Below are positions 45,701 to 60,700 of a stretch of DNA of 64,000 bases, in pieces. Position numbers and translations under genes: made by a program. Below the pieces are notes generated by a model, which did not search any database, had not been told where the DNA came from, and saw nothing but the letters and a program-made list of their open reading frames with translations. Numbering within the stretch: the stretch's first letter is position 1; each line of letters opens with the position of its first letter. The DNA is from Holothuria scabra (taxonomy: Eukaryota > Echinodermata > Holothuroidea > Aspidochirotida > Holothuriidae): positions 14,774,001 to 14,838,000 of the forward strand of contig CM074184.1 of the NCBI GenBank assembly GCA_037179385.1, read 5' to 3'.

Positions 45701-48700
45701 GATTTTTGGAATCTGCAGCACCCTCCTAGATAAAGAATACATTTTCAACATGATAGCTTTTTTCTCTTACCAAGTATTTATTTTCAGGACTAAAAAACTG
45801 TATACATTTTTATTTTTACTCATTAATTGCTGTTTGCTGTTTCTGCAGGGGTAGATGGAAACAAAGTAAAGTTTGGAAGGAAGGCATTCAGTCTAGTTTC
45901 CATGTAATTTAATAACTAGTGTCAAATAGGAGTACATATTTAACACCTAGCTACTATGAAGTTTAATTGTTTGCTGCATTGAAGATGATTTACAGAGCAG
46001 CACAGCACTGAAAATGGGAATGATTTATTAACCAAAATTTCAGTGCACAAAGGTAACAGGCATTGATTATACTGTATGCATTGGTCATGGTTGGCACTCA
46101 GTATTGTATGATTGTAATGGACACAATATATTTATGAATTCTTACAAAAAAACTTCTTCTAAAGTTTCAGCTTGAAATGTTACTATCCTAATTGCCTTAT
46201 TTCGTGACTACTCTGTGTTGGTTTTAGGGACCAACATGCCATGCCACCATTAAAATTTCACTAAATAATGAGGAAAAACTAAGCATGTCATCAACTCAAG
46301 GCTTTGTCAAACATAGTACAATACTATTGTGAATCTTGACTGTCCAGCATAGGAAAAGGTTTGCAGACAGAAGAGCTGTCATCCCTCATGTGAGGGATGT
46401 TTTTCTTCCCCTTACACTTGCAACCAAAAGTAAGAACTATTCACAAGGTCATGAGTGTTGTTAAGCTTGTGATAAGATCAAAACTTAGCCAAATACAGCA
46501 ACATTTTGCATCAAATGTCAAAAGGGGAGACTAATCCTTTTCCCATGATGGCCTTACAGCAGTAGCCTTAGGTGACACAGGAAGGAGTAATGAGATCAAC
46601 TGGCTTTGTGGGCTTATCCCATGGATTACACCATCTCTGTGAAACCCACCCCCCAACCTGCACCCCCTGGTAGTGCTAGTGATTATTGCAGAGGGAAGTT
46701 ACTCTAATGAGAGATGGGAAATAGAAGAGAGGGGCAGGGGGAGAAAAGAAGAGACAACATGAGTGACACTCTATACTCCACTGGCTGTTGCAGCAGCAGC
46801 ATCTTTTATGGACAGTGGTCACATAACATGACCTAGTACTTAGATCAGGTCAACTTGGTGAGAAAAGAGCCTCTCTCTTAATTGTTAATTAGACATATCA
46901 AATGCGTTGTATAATTTGACACAGAATGAGGAAACTTTGGACACATTTGTCTGTTGACAGACGTGAAAAAATACCGAGCAAAGTTACACTAGAGACATTT
47001 TGGTGAGCCAATTTCTGCTTTATACTGTACATCATACTTCATAGACACATAGGCAAAATAGTGAATGTTTACCTCATCACAACTGCCACTAGCTTTGAAA
47101 TAAACAAGACTTTATATGATACCTAGTATTCTATTTTGTCTATGAAACAGAAGCACCAATCTTTATACCCAGTTGTTGGGAAACATGGCTATTTCCATAA
47201 AAATTTTACTGTGTGAAAATGTTATTTCTATGGGTGTATTTTCAAAATGTTGGTTAGGGTGTCCCTCTCTCCCTCCCAGGTTTGATGCTCATACTATGAT
47301 GCCTCTTGTCTGATAATAATTTGTTTACATTTCCCATAAAAGTATCAAGGAATACCATATTGTATTAAGTCAGCATTTCCTTGGCCCTAATCGTAGTTGT
47401 CGAAGAATATTGCCATAGAAACTGAAAACTCATGAATAAACATGCATGCACATTATTTACCTCAGGGATTCCATTCTCTTCTTCTGTTGTATCTTACGGC
47501 TTGTCATTACTTCCAACTATACAGTTAGTTGCAGTTGAGCTCATACCATCCAGGCATCACAGGTGCCCTAGTATTTTAAAAGTACAGCTTTATTTTACCC
47601 ATTCGTGCAGTTTTCCCACAGTCGGTGTCACAAGATATGAATTAATTTAGCCATTCCCATTACCAGCAAGTGTTCCATCGCCTGAAGGTTTTATCACAGC
47701 AGCTTAGGTCATTAAAGTTGTTTGGGGTTAGAGTAACTGGTACAGGAGCAATATTTTTAAGAAATGTTGGTATCTCTTTCTGCTTGGTTTTTCAGTGTTA
47801 CGTTGAAACATCTCTATGGAATGGGGTTGACTCGTTCATAGGTATTTATTTAATTAAGACTACCTTTGCAGATGATTACCATGTACATTAGTTAGTTTCA
47901 AGGTCTTACCACTCACATGACTGCTACAGTAGATCGTTTCTGAGCTATTCATATTAAAGCCATTTAACTGAAAAATGTTCCTTAACGTCAAATTTGAATG
48001 TAATAAAATGATTAGCGTAAACAGCCACTGTGTTTCTGAATTAAGATTATGGATTCATTTCAGTATTATACATGTCTTCTCAGTCAAGTGATCAAATAGA
48101 TTAGAACTGTTTCATTAAAAGCTAATTAACAACCATGGTCGTGGGTTTGATCAACAGCTGGGTCTAAGTAATGCAGGTTTTCATTCAGGAACACCTTTTG
48201 GTGTTTGGCCATCTTAACTTGCCTTTGAAAAGAAAAAAAAATACCACATGTTATCTTAATTGTGGAGTTGTTAAGCAATGGTAATTTAGAGATCCTCATC
48301 CATGGTTATGTATTGTTGTAAAATAACTACCCTTCTATACCTTGAGTCCAATATTTAAGCAAGCTTGAACAAATATGTATTATGCTCAGTGGCGTAGCTA
48401 GGATTTTTTCCAGGGGGGGCAAAGGTATGAAATTTCCCCAAAACTCTTCCCGGTCAATGTGTATGTATTTCATATAAAACATGCAAACTTACAAGTATAA
48501 CAACATTACCATGTCATTTTGTAATATTACCTGCATTTTAATCTTAAAGTAAAACATAGAGCAATCGGAAATAACAAAGTATATTATTTTGGTAAACAAT
48601 ATCTGGTGTATTTGTATGTACTAACGCAGTGGCGTACGCAGGATTTCTCTGAAGGGGGAGGGGCATGCAGTATGGTCTAAGGGGAGGGGTGTCCGGAAAT

Positions 48701-51700
48701 TTTTTGACGTTTTCAAGGAGCCTAGATGCAAAATGGTGCAAGATTTTCGACTTTGACAGGAACAGTGTTAAAAGTTGAATCGTGGTGGTTCATGAGGATA
48801 AAACTGAAACTTTTGTGTCTTGACATGCATTTCCTTATGCCATTTATGCTACCTTACGAAGAAAAACTTGTCATTAAATTTGCACACTTTTAGGAGTCAA
48901 AATAAAAGAGCATTCATCGGTATTTGTGGTTTTTCTTGGCCATAAAATGTTATTTTGTCATAAAGATTATCTAAGCGGAGCGCCACCATTGGTTGGCGCG
49001 GAGCGTAGAGAAAATTTGGAAAAATCAGACCCCTTAGATGGCCGGGATTAGCATTTTCCAGGCTAATACGAAGAATCTAGCCAGTCGCTTTCTTCTTTTG
49101 TCGTTTGAAATAAAATGCTCACTTCAAAATATGTTTGCAAACTGCAAAGTGATCAGAGAGTTAAGAGCTAACTTTACCCCCAAAATGTAATTTTGCCCAA
49201 AAGACCAAACGAAGCGTCACCATTGGTTGGCGCGGAGCATAAAGAAAATTTTGAAAAATCAGACCCCTCAGATGGTCAAAATAGCGTATTTATGCTTGTA
49301 AAGAGAATCTAAACATGTAGTCTTTTTATCGATGCCACCAGTGGGAAACAGAGTCTACCTTTTTAAGTAAAAATTGGAATTTGACAGAATTTGCCTAGGT
49401 CTATTTGTAGGAATTAAAAAAAAGTTGGCATCACTGAAAAACCTTGCAGGGACAATCCTTCCTCTTTGAAAATTTCTGAAAATTGGGTGTCCTTATAAGC
49501 AATCTGGTGCCACATATGCTATCTTTTGAAGTAAAATCTGTGTTAATGAAGTTAGACTACGTATTTTAAGAACAAAGAAAAAATGGCATCTGTGGGGGGG
49601 GGTGGCCCAATGGTCTCCCCTTCGCACGCCACTAAGGAGGCCTAATAGTGGCTTGATCACACAGGATATCCTGTTAGAAAAGCAGTCTGTTAAGTGTAGT
49701 AGGCTACAAGGTACTCATTGTCAATTTATTGTTACACTCAAAGTGAGCAGAAAGCTATTTTCCCGAACTAGCTTGTAAGCCTCCAAGGATAAGGCTAAGT
49801 AACAAAATCTAAGTGTGCCAACGGATCCCGCTAATTCTAATTTCTAGATTAACTTTAAGTTTTTCGTTGGCCATGGATTGTTTCAGCCCCATCCATCGTT
49901 ATGTACACAGAGTAAAATCGTACAGCTACTGCTAGCTTGTAGAAGAACATAACCTCGGGGTCTACGGTAGTGACTTGTCAGTTTTAACATCCTTTTACTG
50001 AATTCCCAAAGTATCACCTGAATAACAGCTTCCTGTGCACTGAACTGCACTGATCATAACCCCCGTGCGTATACAAGCACAAGGGAACATTCAATCTGCT
50101 ACGCGGCGAGGACATTTCTGTGAACGCGAATTGGGCCGGTTCATGCGACACTGACGAAATCTGAGTTAATTTGTTGCATGAAAATACGAATTATGTATGA
50201 GAAATGTCTCACAATTTCTTATTCTAACAAAAATTTTGAGAAATTTTTGTAATAATAAGAAGATTCATCAAATTTCCACATTTTCATCAACTTTCCCCAA
50301 AAATTTTTCCAGGGGGGGCAACTTGCCCCCCTGCCCCCCCCAGTAGCTACGCCACTGATTATGCTTCAGTAGAGTTAAATACTCATAGCCCCATAATTTT
50401 ATCAAATAGATAGTAGTAAAGCTGTTTCCTGATTCTTGCTTGGTTAAGATCAAATCTTCACTTTGATTTCAAATGTGGCTTGTAAAAGTGAGCAAGTAGA
50501 AACTGTGAAAGACTAGTTTTTACATCATCATATGAAGGTTAAAAAGTAAAAGTGTTTTGTAAGTTTGTAACTGATGTTGTGGATTTGTTATAACAGTGTG
50601 ATACATATTTATGAATTTCTTGAGGAGCCATGCTTTTAATCATGTGTAGTAGGTTTATGGATTTACTCCATATGCTGTATTATGGGGAAATAAAATGCCT
50701 GTTGGTAAGTAGAACAGAGCCAGAGACCAAATCACATGAATGAAAACTGATTGAGTTGATCCAAATAAGATGCATACAGTAGATGAGACATTAAGAGATA
50801 GATAGGTGCATTGACAGTTGGGAGTTACAGTAACAAGTAAACCAATGGCTAAAAGAATGTCATAATTACATTAGAAAGTAAATTACTGTAGAAAGAAGCT
50901 CAGATCTTCAAGCACAACAAATCAATGTGGAAAGACAGGTTGTTTTTTCTGTAGGTTTTTTTTTGTTTTGTTTTGTTTTTTGTTTTTGTTTTTGTTTTTT
51001 TTTGTGAATTTGTGTACCTACCTTGACTTGCAAAATATCCTGTATGGTCAGTTGAGTATCAAGAAAAACTTTAAAAGAGTCGTTTGTGTTTGTGATTGTA
51101 ACAATTGAAATTAAAAGTGTCAGTTTGATTGCATGATCTGTAAGGAAATATCCCATCTTGGACTTACATATCATATTTGTTGAAGTGAGAGTTGTTTTGC
51201 ACACTACCGATCAATATACACTCAATGCTCAAAAAAATATTGAATTCCTATGACTGTTTGCACTTTTTTGTTTTTTGGATCAATGATTTATAAAGATATA
51301 GGTATCTACCAAATCATGCAGTGAGCAAGTGGAGTGTGAATAATAAATTTGGTTTAGGGGACCTGGTAACCAGAAACTTAAAACCATCATACATAAGTTG
51401 GTGGTCGTGCTTTATTTACAGATGTGAGAGTTTTGTTGTGACACTGGTTTCAGGGACTAACTTGTCCCTGTAGTTTATTATAAATTCTTTGTTTGGGATG
51501 AACATGCTTCCTTAGTAATCATTCTGATTCTCTCCTTAAAAAACAAGCTAAAGGTAATAGATAATCACTCCAAAAATTTTTGAGAAACATAAACTCTTTC
51601 AAATCTCCTCGTCCTTGCCTCACAAGTTTCTTTCTTGCAAGATGTTTCTGAACATGATATCAAAAACAAAAGGTAAGGTAAGGAGCCAGTCCCTCTTTAA

Positions 51701-54700
51701 AAAGAAAATGAAAATACTTTCAAATGATTGAAAGAAGTCAATTATTAAAAACACTTGTACTTAGACATTTTTTTCTTATAAAATATTAGGGGTGATTTTA
51801 GTCTTGTACATTTGGTAGACACTTTTACACAAATTGTAAATAAAGTTTGAACAAACCTCTAACAACAACTGATTGTATAACCACACAATGAACAAATACC
51901 AGTACTCTACATCAGTCTTTTACTTTCCTTTTGTCTTTGGATCTATTTGTTACGTTGAAAGAGGATCTCCTTTCCACTCTGATAGAATTGAAATCATCTT
52001 AAATTATAATACAGTTAAATCTTGTTAAACTTTGTAAGTTGCCTTGAACCTGTTATGCTCCTGCTTACTTCCCGGGTAGTACATCTTACACAGAATGATC
52101 ATTGATGATGAGATTATGAACTTCTTTGCACTGTAGCATCTCCCGCAGCTATCCTAAATTGCCCTTGTTTCATCAAAAGCAGAATGGTTCCCATTGGCCT
52201 TTAAGTTTAACATTAGGACTTTTCATATTAAGTTAGCCTCTCCAAACTTCTAAAGTTTTATCAAAGGGGTCTTCCTCTCACCCCAAACTGCAAATTTTTG
52301 TAGTTGTTCACAGAATCACAGCTAGCTCAAAAAAGCAGAGTACCTTAGCCCATGGTAAACAGTGTGTACTGTACTGAGAATCTTTTGATTAAAACATTGG
52401 AGTCTTGTTTATATAACCTGAAGCAATAAATTGAGATAAAGCCTGGACTAGGATGAATTTAGACAGTTTTAGATGAGGCTTATAACTAAGTAGACCTAGA
52501 CTTAGGTTAATGAGTTACAAATGTTTGGGGTGAGTGGATCAGCCCTTTAAGTTTTGTTGGCTGCCTTGAATCCACGTAAAACTTGTTCAGTGAGTCATTG
52601 GTGTAAAAATAGAACAATGCACCATTGTTGTTAAAATAAAACAGTGTGCCACTGGTGTAAAAATAGAACAGTGTCATTGGTGTAGAAATGGAAACAGCCA
52701 ATTTTAATATTTGGAAAAGACAAAAGTGCACACTCCCATGGGTAACAAATGCATCATTTAATATTGTAGGTATTACATAGGTATATGACATGAATTTTCT
52801 GTTTTGAACTACTCTGTCATCTATTCTGAGTTGATAAGTGCATGTGAGTTGACTGCTCAGGTTATTAACTGAACATTCAGGTGATTGAAATTTAAATGAA
52901 CAAAATGGGTACTTGTCTTTTAGGGAAATCATGCAACAGATTGAACAGACATATGTCAAAATGTTGAGACTACAGGGATCTCAAGTTTCCTCCGCCTGGG
53001 TAATGAAAATCATTTTGGTTTTAACTTTTTGCTACCCGACTTCACTCTTAGTGGTAGGTTTTGTGAAGAGCGCAATCTAACGTCATGGTTCTAAGTCTAG
53101 ATTTACTGGCTTATCCGTATTACTTGACTTCTGTCCATAATTTATACGTCTCTGCAGAGACGGGGTAATGCATTGAGGCAGTGAAGTATGGATGATTCAT
53201 TGTATCAGGTGCCTTGATCTCCAGGTACCTGGAACTATCATGATGGCCAGTGTGGTATCAGATGGAAAGTATTTGTGAGAGTCACGTTGTGACACTGGTA
53301 TTAGGGCTCTATTATTGTTGGTGGTGAAATTCTTGGGTTCAAGTGGGGTGTGGTTTGTTTATATTCAGCATAGTATATTTGCTTGTAGCAAGTTTAAACA
53401 GTAACACAAGTTGAACACTGCATATGCACTTACTCATAACAGGAGGAAGTGAAAGGTGACAAACCGTAAATTAAGTGTTATACAGTCTTTAGGTCAAAAA
53501 GTTGCTTTGCTGTTAGACTGAATACACGGTGTCAGCAGTCTATAAACCGAAATTTCTTTGGCATATTTTAGTTGAACTATTTTGGTAAACTATGTTGATG
53601 AGAGGCATTCAAATGTGGTTGGTGGATGTGTATTACTTCTATACCTATATGCTGCACTTATTACATCAACTTCAGGAAACTTTTGCTGGAATTCTTTCTG
53701 AGACTGTGTAAACATGGCTATTCATCACAGGCACAAATTATAAACATTCAGAAAATCATTATTGTGTGATCTTGCCCTACTTCAAGCCCATAAAATGAAG
53801 GATTCCCATTGATTTACTGGAGGGAGGCATTTTGGTTTTAAGGCATGTTCTGGTGGCTTTTCTTCTCTGTCTTGCAAGAAAAACAAAAATATTCCACACC
53901 ATGTCCTTCAAACCCTATCACAATACCATTTTACTAACTCAAGATATCTCACTTTAAGATTGTTTAGTTTTGTTAAAAATACCTCTGCTTTTCAACAAAG
54001 CCACAGAAAGTTGTGTAATGTGGTCACATTGCCTCAAATTCCTTTTGTTTTTCTATATAATTGAACATCCTGTTTGTCTTGAAATTTGATACTGTTGGAA
54101 TGTTTGAATATCTTTCCTGTAGATCTAGTGTTATCCTACACCATATGTAGAGCAGAACCAACAATGTTGCATAATATTGTCTGCAGCGGCATTATAATTA
54201 TAAGAAAACTGAATGCAATGTCTAATTAATGTGCCACGATGACATCACAGATTTCCCATGATGCATCAAATCCCCGGAAAAAATTGCAATACTTTGAAAA
54301 GTTGTATCTTCTGAATACTATAAGCTATTGAAATGCAGTTTTCACCTTCTGAAAGAGAAAATTTTCTGCTTACTTTGAAGTTAACAAATTTTGTTTCCAG
54401 AATATGCCTTTAATACAGAACACTCTCACAGCTGAAACTCAAAGCTTTGTTGTAGAAATGAATCAGTATTGAAACCAACTGATGGTCAAGAGTCAAGTTT
54501 AATTTCTGTTCATTAATGTAGCAAAATTTAGCTGATTTTGTGTCATTGTTCAAAGACCTGCATGTACTTCAAAAGGCAAGAACTGTGCATGTGTATATTT
54601 GAAAATGATATGAAGGTATCATTCAGATTTAGTGAATGGAAGGTATTGTTTTTCAAGTCAGATCTCAGTCTTTCTTAATTTTTTTGCTTAAATTTCCCTG

Positions 54701-57700
54701 TCAAAGGATTCTTGTAAATTTTTCTATAAGATACCAGAAAATAGAATTTTTCCCCCACCCTATTTTATAATCTGACTTCCTGCAGGTCATTCAATGAAAT
54801 CAGTTATGGTGTTGTTCAATGTTCAGTCTTGATTTATTTTGTACCATTTCTGGGGATATATTGGCCTCTTCATTGTGAACTTTACTTCCTCTTCATTGCG
54901 ATATTTTACTCAGTAGTCCCTCCACAATAATTGATTTATCATCCTTTTGGGTGAATAAAGAAAGTATTGTCCAATCCTTCTGAAGGTAGCTGTTCATAAT
55001 GTTCATTAATCAGACTATGTTTGTCTTTTTTGCTTGTTTTGGATTTTTTTTTTTTTTTTTTGAAGTGCAAACAGTAGTATGACATTGTCATTGTAAATAA
55101 TTACTTGATCAGCAAGATTGAATTTAGATGGGCAGAAGAAGTACATTTTTTTTCTAATATTACTTCACAGAGTTGCCAACGTACTTCTGAAAGATTGCCA
55201 GTTACAGCCAGGTGATATGGTAATGGTAATCCTACCCAAGGTTCCAGAATGGTGGCTCTTCAACATAGCTTGCCTTCGAGCTGGTAAGCATTTTGGCTTC
55301 AATGATAGGCAGCATTAAATAGTCTCAGCCTACACAATCCCCAGTCTTTGAAATTTGCATGGCCAAGGAGGCTACATTAAGTTTATCAAGCTCCTGTAGG
55401 TAATACTGAACACCTACAAGACCACATTTTCATTGTGTGAAAGATTTAGACTGAATTGCAGCGGAAAGCAAGGCAGACATGCACCTTTACAGTTCTCTAA
55501 GTCCTGCTCATGTTACAGAGTGCTGCACCAGACTACAGATGAGATATGGCATGTAGTCCATTGGCATTCCCCCAACAGATTTCAAAAGGACATGGACCCC
55601 TATTGCACACTACTTCAAATGGGAAAGCATTGATGTTTTATAAGGTGAAAAGAGGAATATAAAATACCAGTCAATTTTAAAATCTCCTTGTAAAAATGTG
55701 GTAGGCTGCATTATGTTTTTGTAACGCTCCCCCTTGTCCCCTCTCTACAATTCAAGAATGAAAGAATTTAAGAATTTTTCAAAAAGTCTGTTTCCCAGTG
55801 TGGCTATCCAAGACATTCTTCCATCTCCCCTCTTTCTATGGTGAATGTTAACCTTTCATTAGGATATGTAAAGTTTTCACCTTCACTTGTAGTATTGTTA
55901 CAATGAACATTTATTCTTTTCTTCAGGACTTGTCCTAACTCCAGGAACAACTCTTTTAACAGCTAGAGATATTGAAGACCGTATAATTTCCAGTGAAACA
56001 AAATGTGTAGTAACTGATGACTCCGTAGCAGAAACAGTTGATCAGGTTGGCGTAAATTATTTTTGGTTTCATCAGCTTGAATGGTGGTTTGCACTGATTA
56101 CAATTGTGGGAATGACCATCATCCCACACATCATCTGGAGTACAAAACATTCTAAGCTGTTTCCATCAAAATTCATTAATATGCTGATAGATGGAGGAAG
56201 AGCTACAACCTTGGACAAAAGTAGAAGGAACACCCCCACTCCCTCCTTGCAATGTTGGAGATAATGGGGCCAACTCGGGACGCAAAATTTTCTTTGGGAA
56301 CCAACAATGTACTGGGGGACGGGGGTTTCGTAAATCGCTATTTCCTGTAGGACATAACATTTTAAATGGGGATAGAGGTCATGCAAATAGCACTCAGTGC
56401 CATAAACAACATAAAGACATGAGGTGTTCCAACAGTTTTGTCCAAGGTTGTAGTTTGCCTGCATTCTGAAATGCAGCCGTTCAAATTACTCTCTGTCCAT
56501 AAACATCAAGTAGGGATGCATACCATACGCATGGATCTTTATACCTCCAAATAATTTCATATTTTGGACCTTCCATTCCTTTTGCATGGAGAAAAACTTG
56601 TTGGAAATGTCTGACAAAAGACCTACATTTTCCACTGCATCAATTAACACCAAGTGTGAGTATACTGAACAAAAACGCAATTTCATTATACTCACAAATA
56701 GTACTGTATGTGGTTTACGGTCAACTTGGAACAACTCGGCCCGGTCATCTCAGCCCCTGAGACAACTTGGCCACGGGACAACTGGGCCACCGAGACATCT
56801 CGGCCCCTGGACAACTCGACCACTGCGACATCTCAGCCCAGGACAACTCGGTCCCTGAGACAAGTACTGGCTTGCTTAGTAGTACTTCACTATTTATATT
56901 CAAGGTAACTTGAAACCAAGCAGTTTTTCTCTTGTAGACAATTTCACAGTTGAAGAGAAAAATGTCACATGACTCTCACCAGCCAATCAAGTAAAAGAAG
57001 GGTAGACAGCGCGCCATCTGACATTATCGTAGTCAATGAACCTTGCACATTTTTTAGGAAAGGTCCAAAATCAACTTATGGATTTCATGCAAAAGATATT
57101 AGGCTTTTCTTCAAAAAGGAAGCCAGGTTCAAATTTAAAAAGATTGTCTCTTATGACCAAGCTTCCCGAAAAAAGCTATTACGTGGACTGAAGGACAAAC
57201 AGTACGCAAATGACATTGAATAAATCGATGTTGTCAAATTAAAAAAATCAAGAAACAGACGGGGCAAGGACTGTTCATTTTCAAAAATGTTCACTTATAT
57301 TTTTGAAATTAGGTTTACTTTAAGCAATGTCTTAAAGCTGAAGGTTATGCTGTGCAAATTTCCTCAAAAATGCAATCTCCTAGTTGGGTAGTTCACTTAA
57401 TATAACACGTCAGTAGTGGCCGAGATGTCTTGGTGGCTGACTTGCTGGGGGGCAGAGTTGTCTCAGGGGCCGAGTTGACCGGACACCCTGTATGCAAGCT
57501 TGATTGCAACATATGATTGGTAGACAAAGGTCATGTGACAGTGAAAACCTCTATATGAGATTCAACTTGGCATACATTGAGGGAGTGCTTTGTATCACAG
57601 TTTAGTTTTCAATTCTCCATTTAGGGCCTCACGTACATATTCTTTGCCATTCTTTCAGCATGTGTATATATAAATATCAGGCATCAAGCTGTAGATAATG

Positions 57701-60700
57701 TGCAGCTCCAAATTTTTAACTAAATGAGTTCCCCTAAGTTAAAGTAATAATTTACAAATGATTGTAAGGTTCCACTAACTTTATTGGTTGATCATAGTAA
57801 AATAATTGTCCTTGAAATTCTCTTTCTTGTTTTTTCTTGCTAGCTGTCACAACATTGCAATAATGAATGTCCTTCCCTCACTTGATCTGCGAGCCAACTC
57901 AAGTAAAACTCCTGTATATTATTTGCTTCTCTCTCAGGTTGCCCCTAATTGCTCTGGGTTAAAACATAAAATGTTGGTGTCTGTCAATGGACTTTCAAGG
58001 TAGGGCGGTAAATTGTAATATCATTCTTCTGTATAGTAATCATTCTTATGTTTATTATTGCTTTGTATTCCTTAGTTTCATATTAAGCTTGCATGGAAAG
58101 CAAGGGCAACACAGTTTATTTCGTATAAGGTGCTAGTGGTGGGGAATATTTGGTGAACCAGGAAATTCGAGAACAGCCTTTTTAAGATGATTTCTACAGT
58201 TGCTCTTTAAAAATCCACTCTGGTGACATCACCTCACCAGTGTTTGAAGAAGTCCAAGATAATGTACGTAGCAACTTTTATTTTTTTTTTTCTCCATAAC
58301 TACTATGGATTGTAATTTTGGTGTCATTTGGTATGTTTTGGGGTCAAGCAACCTATTCATTTTTATTTTACTATTTATTTTACTATGGCCAATTAAGTAC
58401 AGAGGTTTGTTGAATCATGTGACTATAAATCTAAGATGAGTAGCCATTTTGTCCACAGTTACCTATAGTTTTGTTCCATTTTAGTCCATTCATATGCATA
58501 CTATAATAGTACTGGGAATCTCAAATTGTATGAATTTGGTGCTAAGCAGTCCATTCAAGCTATTACTGTAACTGCTAACTGCATTTCGGCCAACTGCGAT
58601 GAAAAATCCAAGATAGCCATGCCCAAACCATGAATTTTAGTAGTTTGCCAGACTGGATTTGAATAAAATGAATTCAAGTAGTTTGTTAAACTTTTATTGA
58701 GTAAGAAATGAATTTTAGTAGTTGTCAGTTTGTACACGTAGATGCAATGCCATGCAATGCCATTCAATACCATTAGCAAGGAGTGAAGCGTGGGAAGAAA
58801 AAATTAGAGCTGAAAGCATAATTCTTCTCCTACCCCATACCTGAAAGTCAAGCTTTCATATCTTCTTCTTCCCCTACCAAAAAGGCAGACACCATTCTCC
58901 TACCAGCTCCCCATAAAGATGCACCCACTGTTTCACACCCTTGCAAAATTAAATGAAACCAGCTGCCCCACCTTTACCAGCTTCCCAATGTTCAATTGAT
59001 AATCCAATTGGTTTAGTGTGATATTGTGTGCTGGAAGTGATTGCTATCTTGTGAAGGCCTGGATCCAACAATTGTCCTTCAGGGCAGGAGAGGCTTTAAT
59101 CTACAACATCATAGCCATGATTTGGTGAGTGCGATGTTACGATTTGGTTCACTAGATTGGTCAGATGAAAAGACACAAAAAGAACTGGTACGATTTATGA
59201 GATGAATGAACATATGGCAATGTCTGTAATTGACATGGGCTGTTTGGAGACAATTGTAAAAGTACTATCATAAATGCTTAGAGTAGTGATATATTGGCAG
59301 AAGTGGTTTATTGGTTTTTTCAAAGTGGATAAAGAGTCTAGTGGCACTGACCTTTGTCACAGCTAACCAATTTGCTGGAATATGCAGAGGGCCAGGTGAT
59401 TTAAACATGCTTGTAAAACTAATAAGCTTTTTCATAATTACAACTGCGCATGACAGAACAAAGGTCATCCGGTATCACTCGCTCATTCGTATCACTGTGT
59501 GTACGTACATTTTGCAATAGTAAGCTACACAAGATTACACTTGACTTGTAGGATTTGGGTTAACAGATTTAAAATTCAAGGTTAGAGGGCCTACTATTAC
59601 TCCGTAAGATTAAGGAATGAATTTTGCTTTGGGTCCTTGGTTATAAAAAAATCTAGAGTTACCTTGGCCAATGATTTTCGTCTATTACAATCGATCTTAG
59701 GCGCGCTAAGATCTCCATTGAACACCCATGTGCTAACAGTATAACTGTTAGTGCAACATTACTATATAGTACTTGAACGTTTCACGAAGTTACACTCCAA
59801 ATCACAGTCTTGGGCTGGGGTAAGTTACAACTAAGCCTGGGCGAAGCAAGTCCTGGATAGATATACTGTGAGATTTTAATATGCAGGTAAAAGGCCAAGA
59901 CTTAACTTTTTAGGCCTATAGCAGTAGCAGTAAGGCGATCTAGGCCTATACGAACTTACGAACTTAACCTACGAAGTCTACTAACTTACGAACGAAGCCT
60001 ACGTTAGGCCTTTGCATCATGTAGCATGGTAATAGAACTTCAAGCGTAGAAATAACTCCCTGATACTCATCTGAGCTTTTGTAGCTTAGGTGTCTTTTCA
60101 CGAAATTTGGTATACCAGCCTACAGCTGGTTCATTTCTTGGGTAGGCCTAGCCTACGGTATTTAGCCTAGCAGAGAAGGTTTGAACTGTCAGTTCGTACT
60201 TCCAAACGGACAAATTCTTTGAGATTTTTCACATTCAAAAACTTAAAACTCAGCCAGTATCTAAGGAAAATTTATGAGTGATACTTTAAAACATTTTTCG
60301 GGCGATACTGAACGTTTTGTCCATTAAGAGATGTGATTTTTTGAAGCTACTTTTGGTTCATGTCCGTGTTGTTTTGTTGTAGGCATGCATACGTAACGTA
60401 ACGATGGTATGCACAGGCGACGGCCTGCGACTAGCGTTGCTATGGGTTGCTATACCGAATGACCTTTGACCTGGGAGGCCGATTTGTAATCATGAAAGGG
60501 CTTATTAACTGGGAATGTAATAATTTGACACTTGATTGTCAACTAACTATCAAAATTACTAACAGCTGAAGTATTCTCCTTTAAGTGCACACAACACATT
60601 GATACTGACAAATTGTACAAGCTTAGCTACCTTTAGCACATCATTACGTGAAATAGCTCTTACTCAAATCACCTACCACTAACCAGTCTAGAACCCAGCC

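Larger units (their letters stand above)
45250..55170. other. ACSM intron 2 (9.9 kb)
   Basis: Contains the hAT-like composite at 48387-50357, a T/G-rich tract at 50952-51004, a family 1 element at 52262-52550 and a 27-bp minisatellite at 52596-52690. The long minus-strand frame at 52507-52959 owes its length to that minisatellite, whose period is a multiple of three. Nothing else was recognised. Confidence 0.55.

Noticed and set aside
52507..52959. 150-codon minus-strand open frame
   Set aside because: It is kept open by a 27-bp tandem repeat (a multiple of three) and by the family 1 TTAA element end; no recognisable protein.
53310..53340. GGTGAAATTCTTGG resembling the universal small-subunit rRNA site
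   Set aside because: Only about 30 bases resemble 18S rRNA and neighbouring sequence does not continue the match; likely chance.
56969..57223. 84-codon plus-strand frame as a gene
   Set aside because: It starts inside a TTAA-element fragment within a repeat in an ACSM intron; Lys/Arg-rich but without any family motif.
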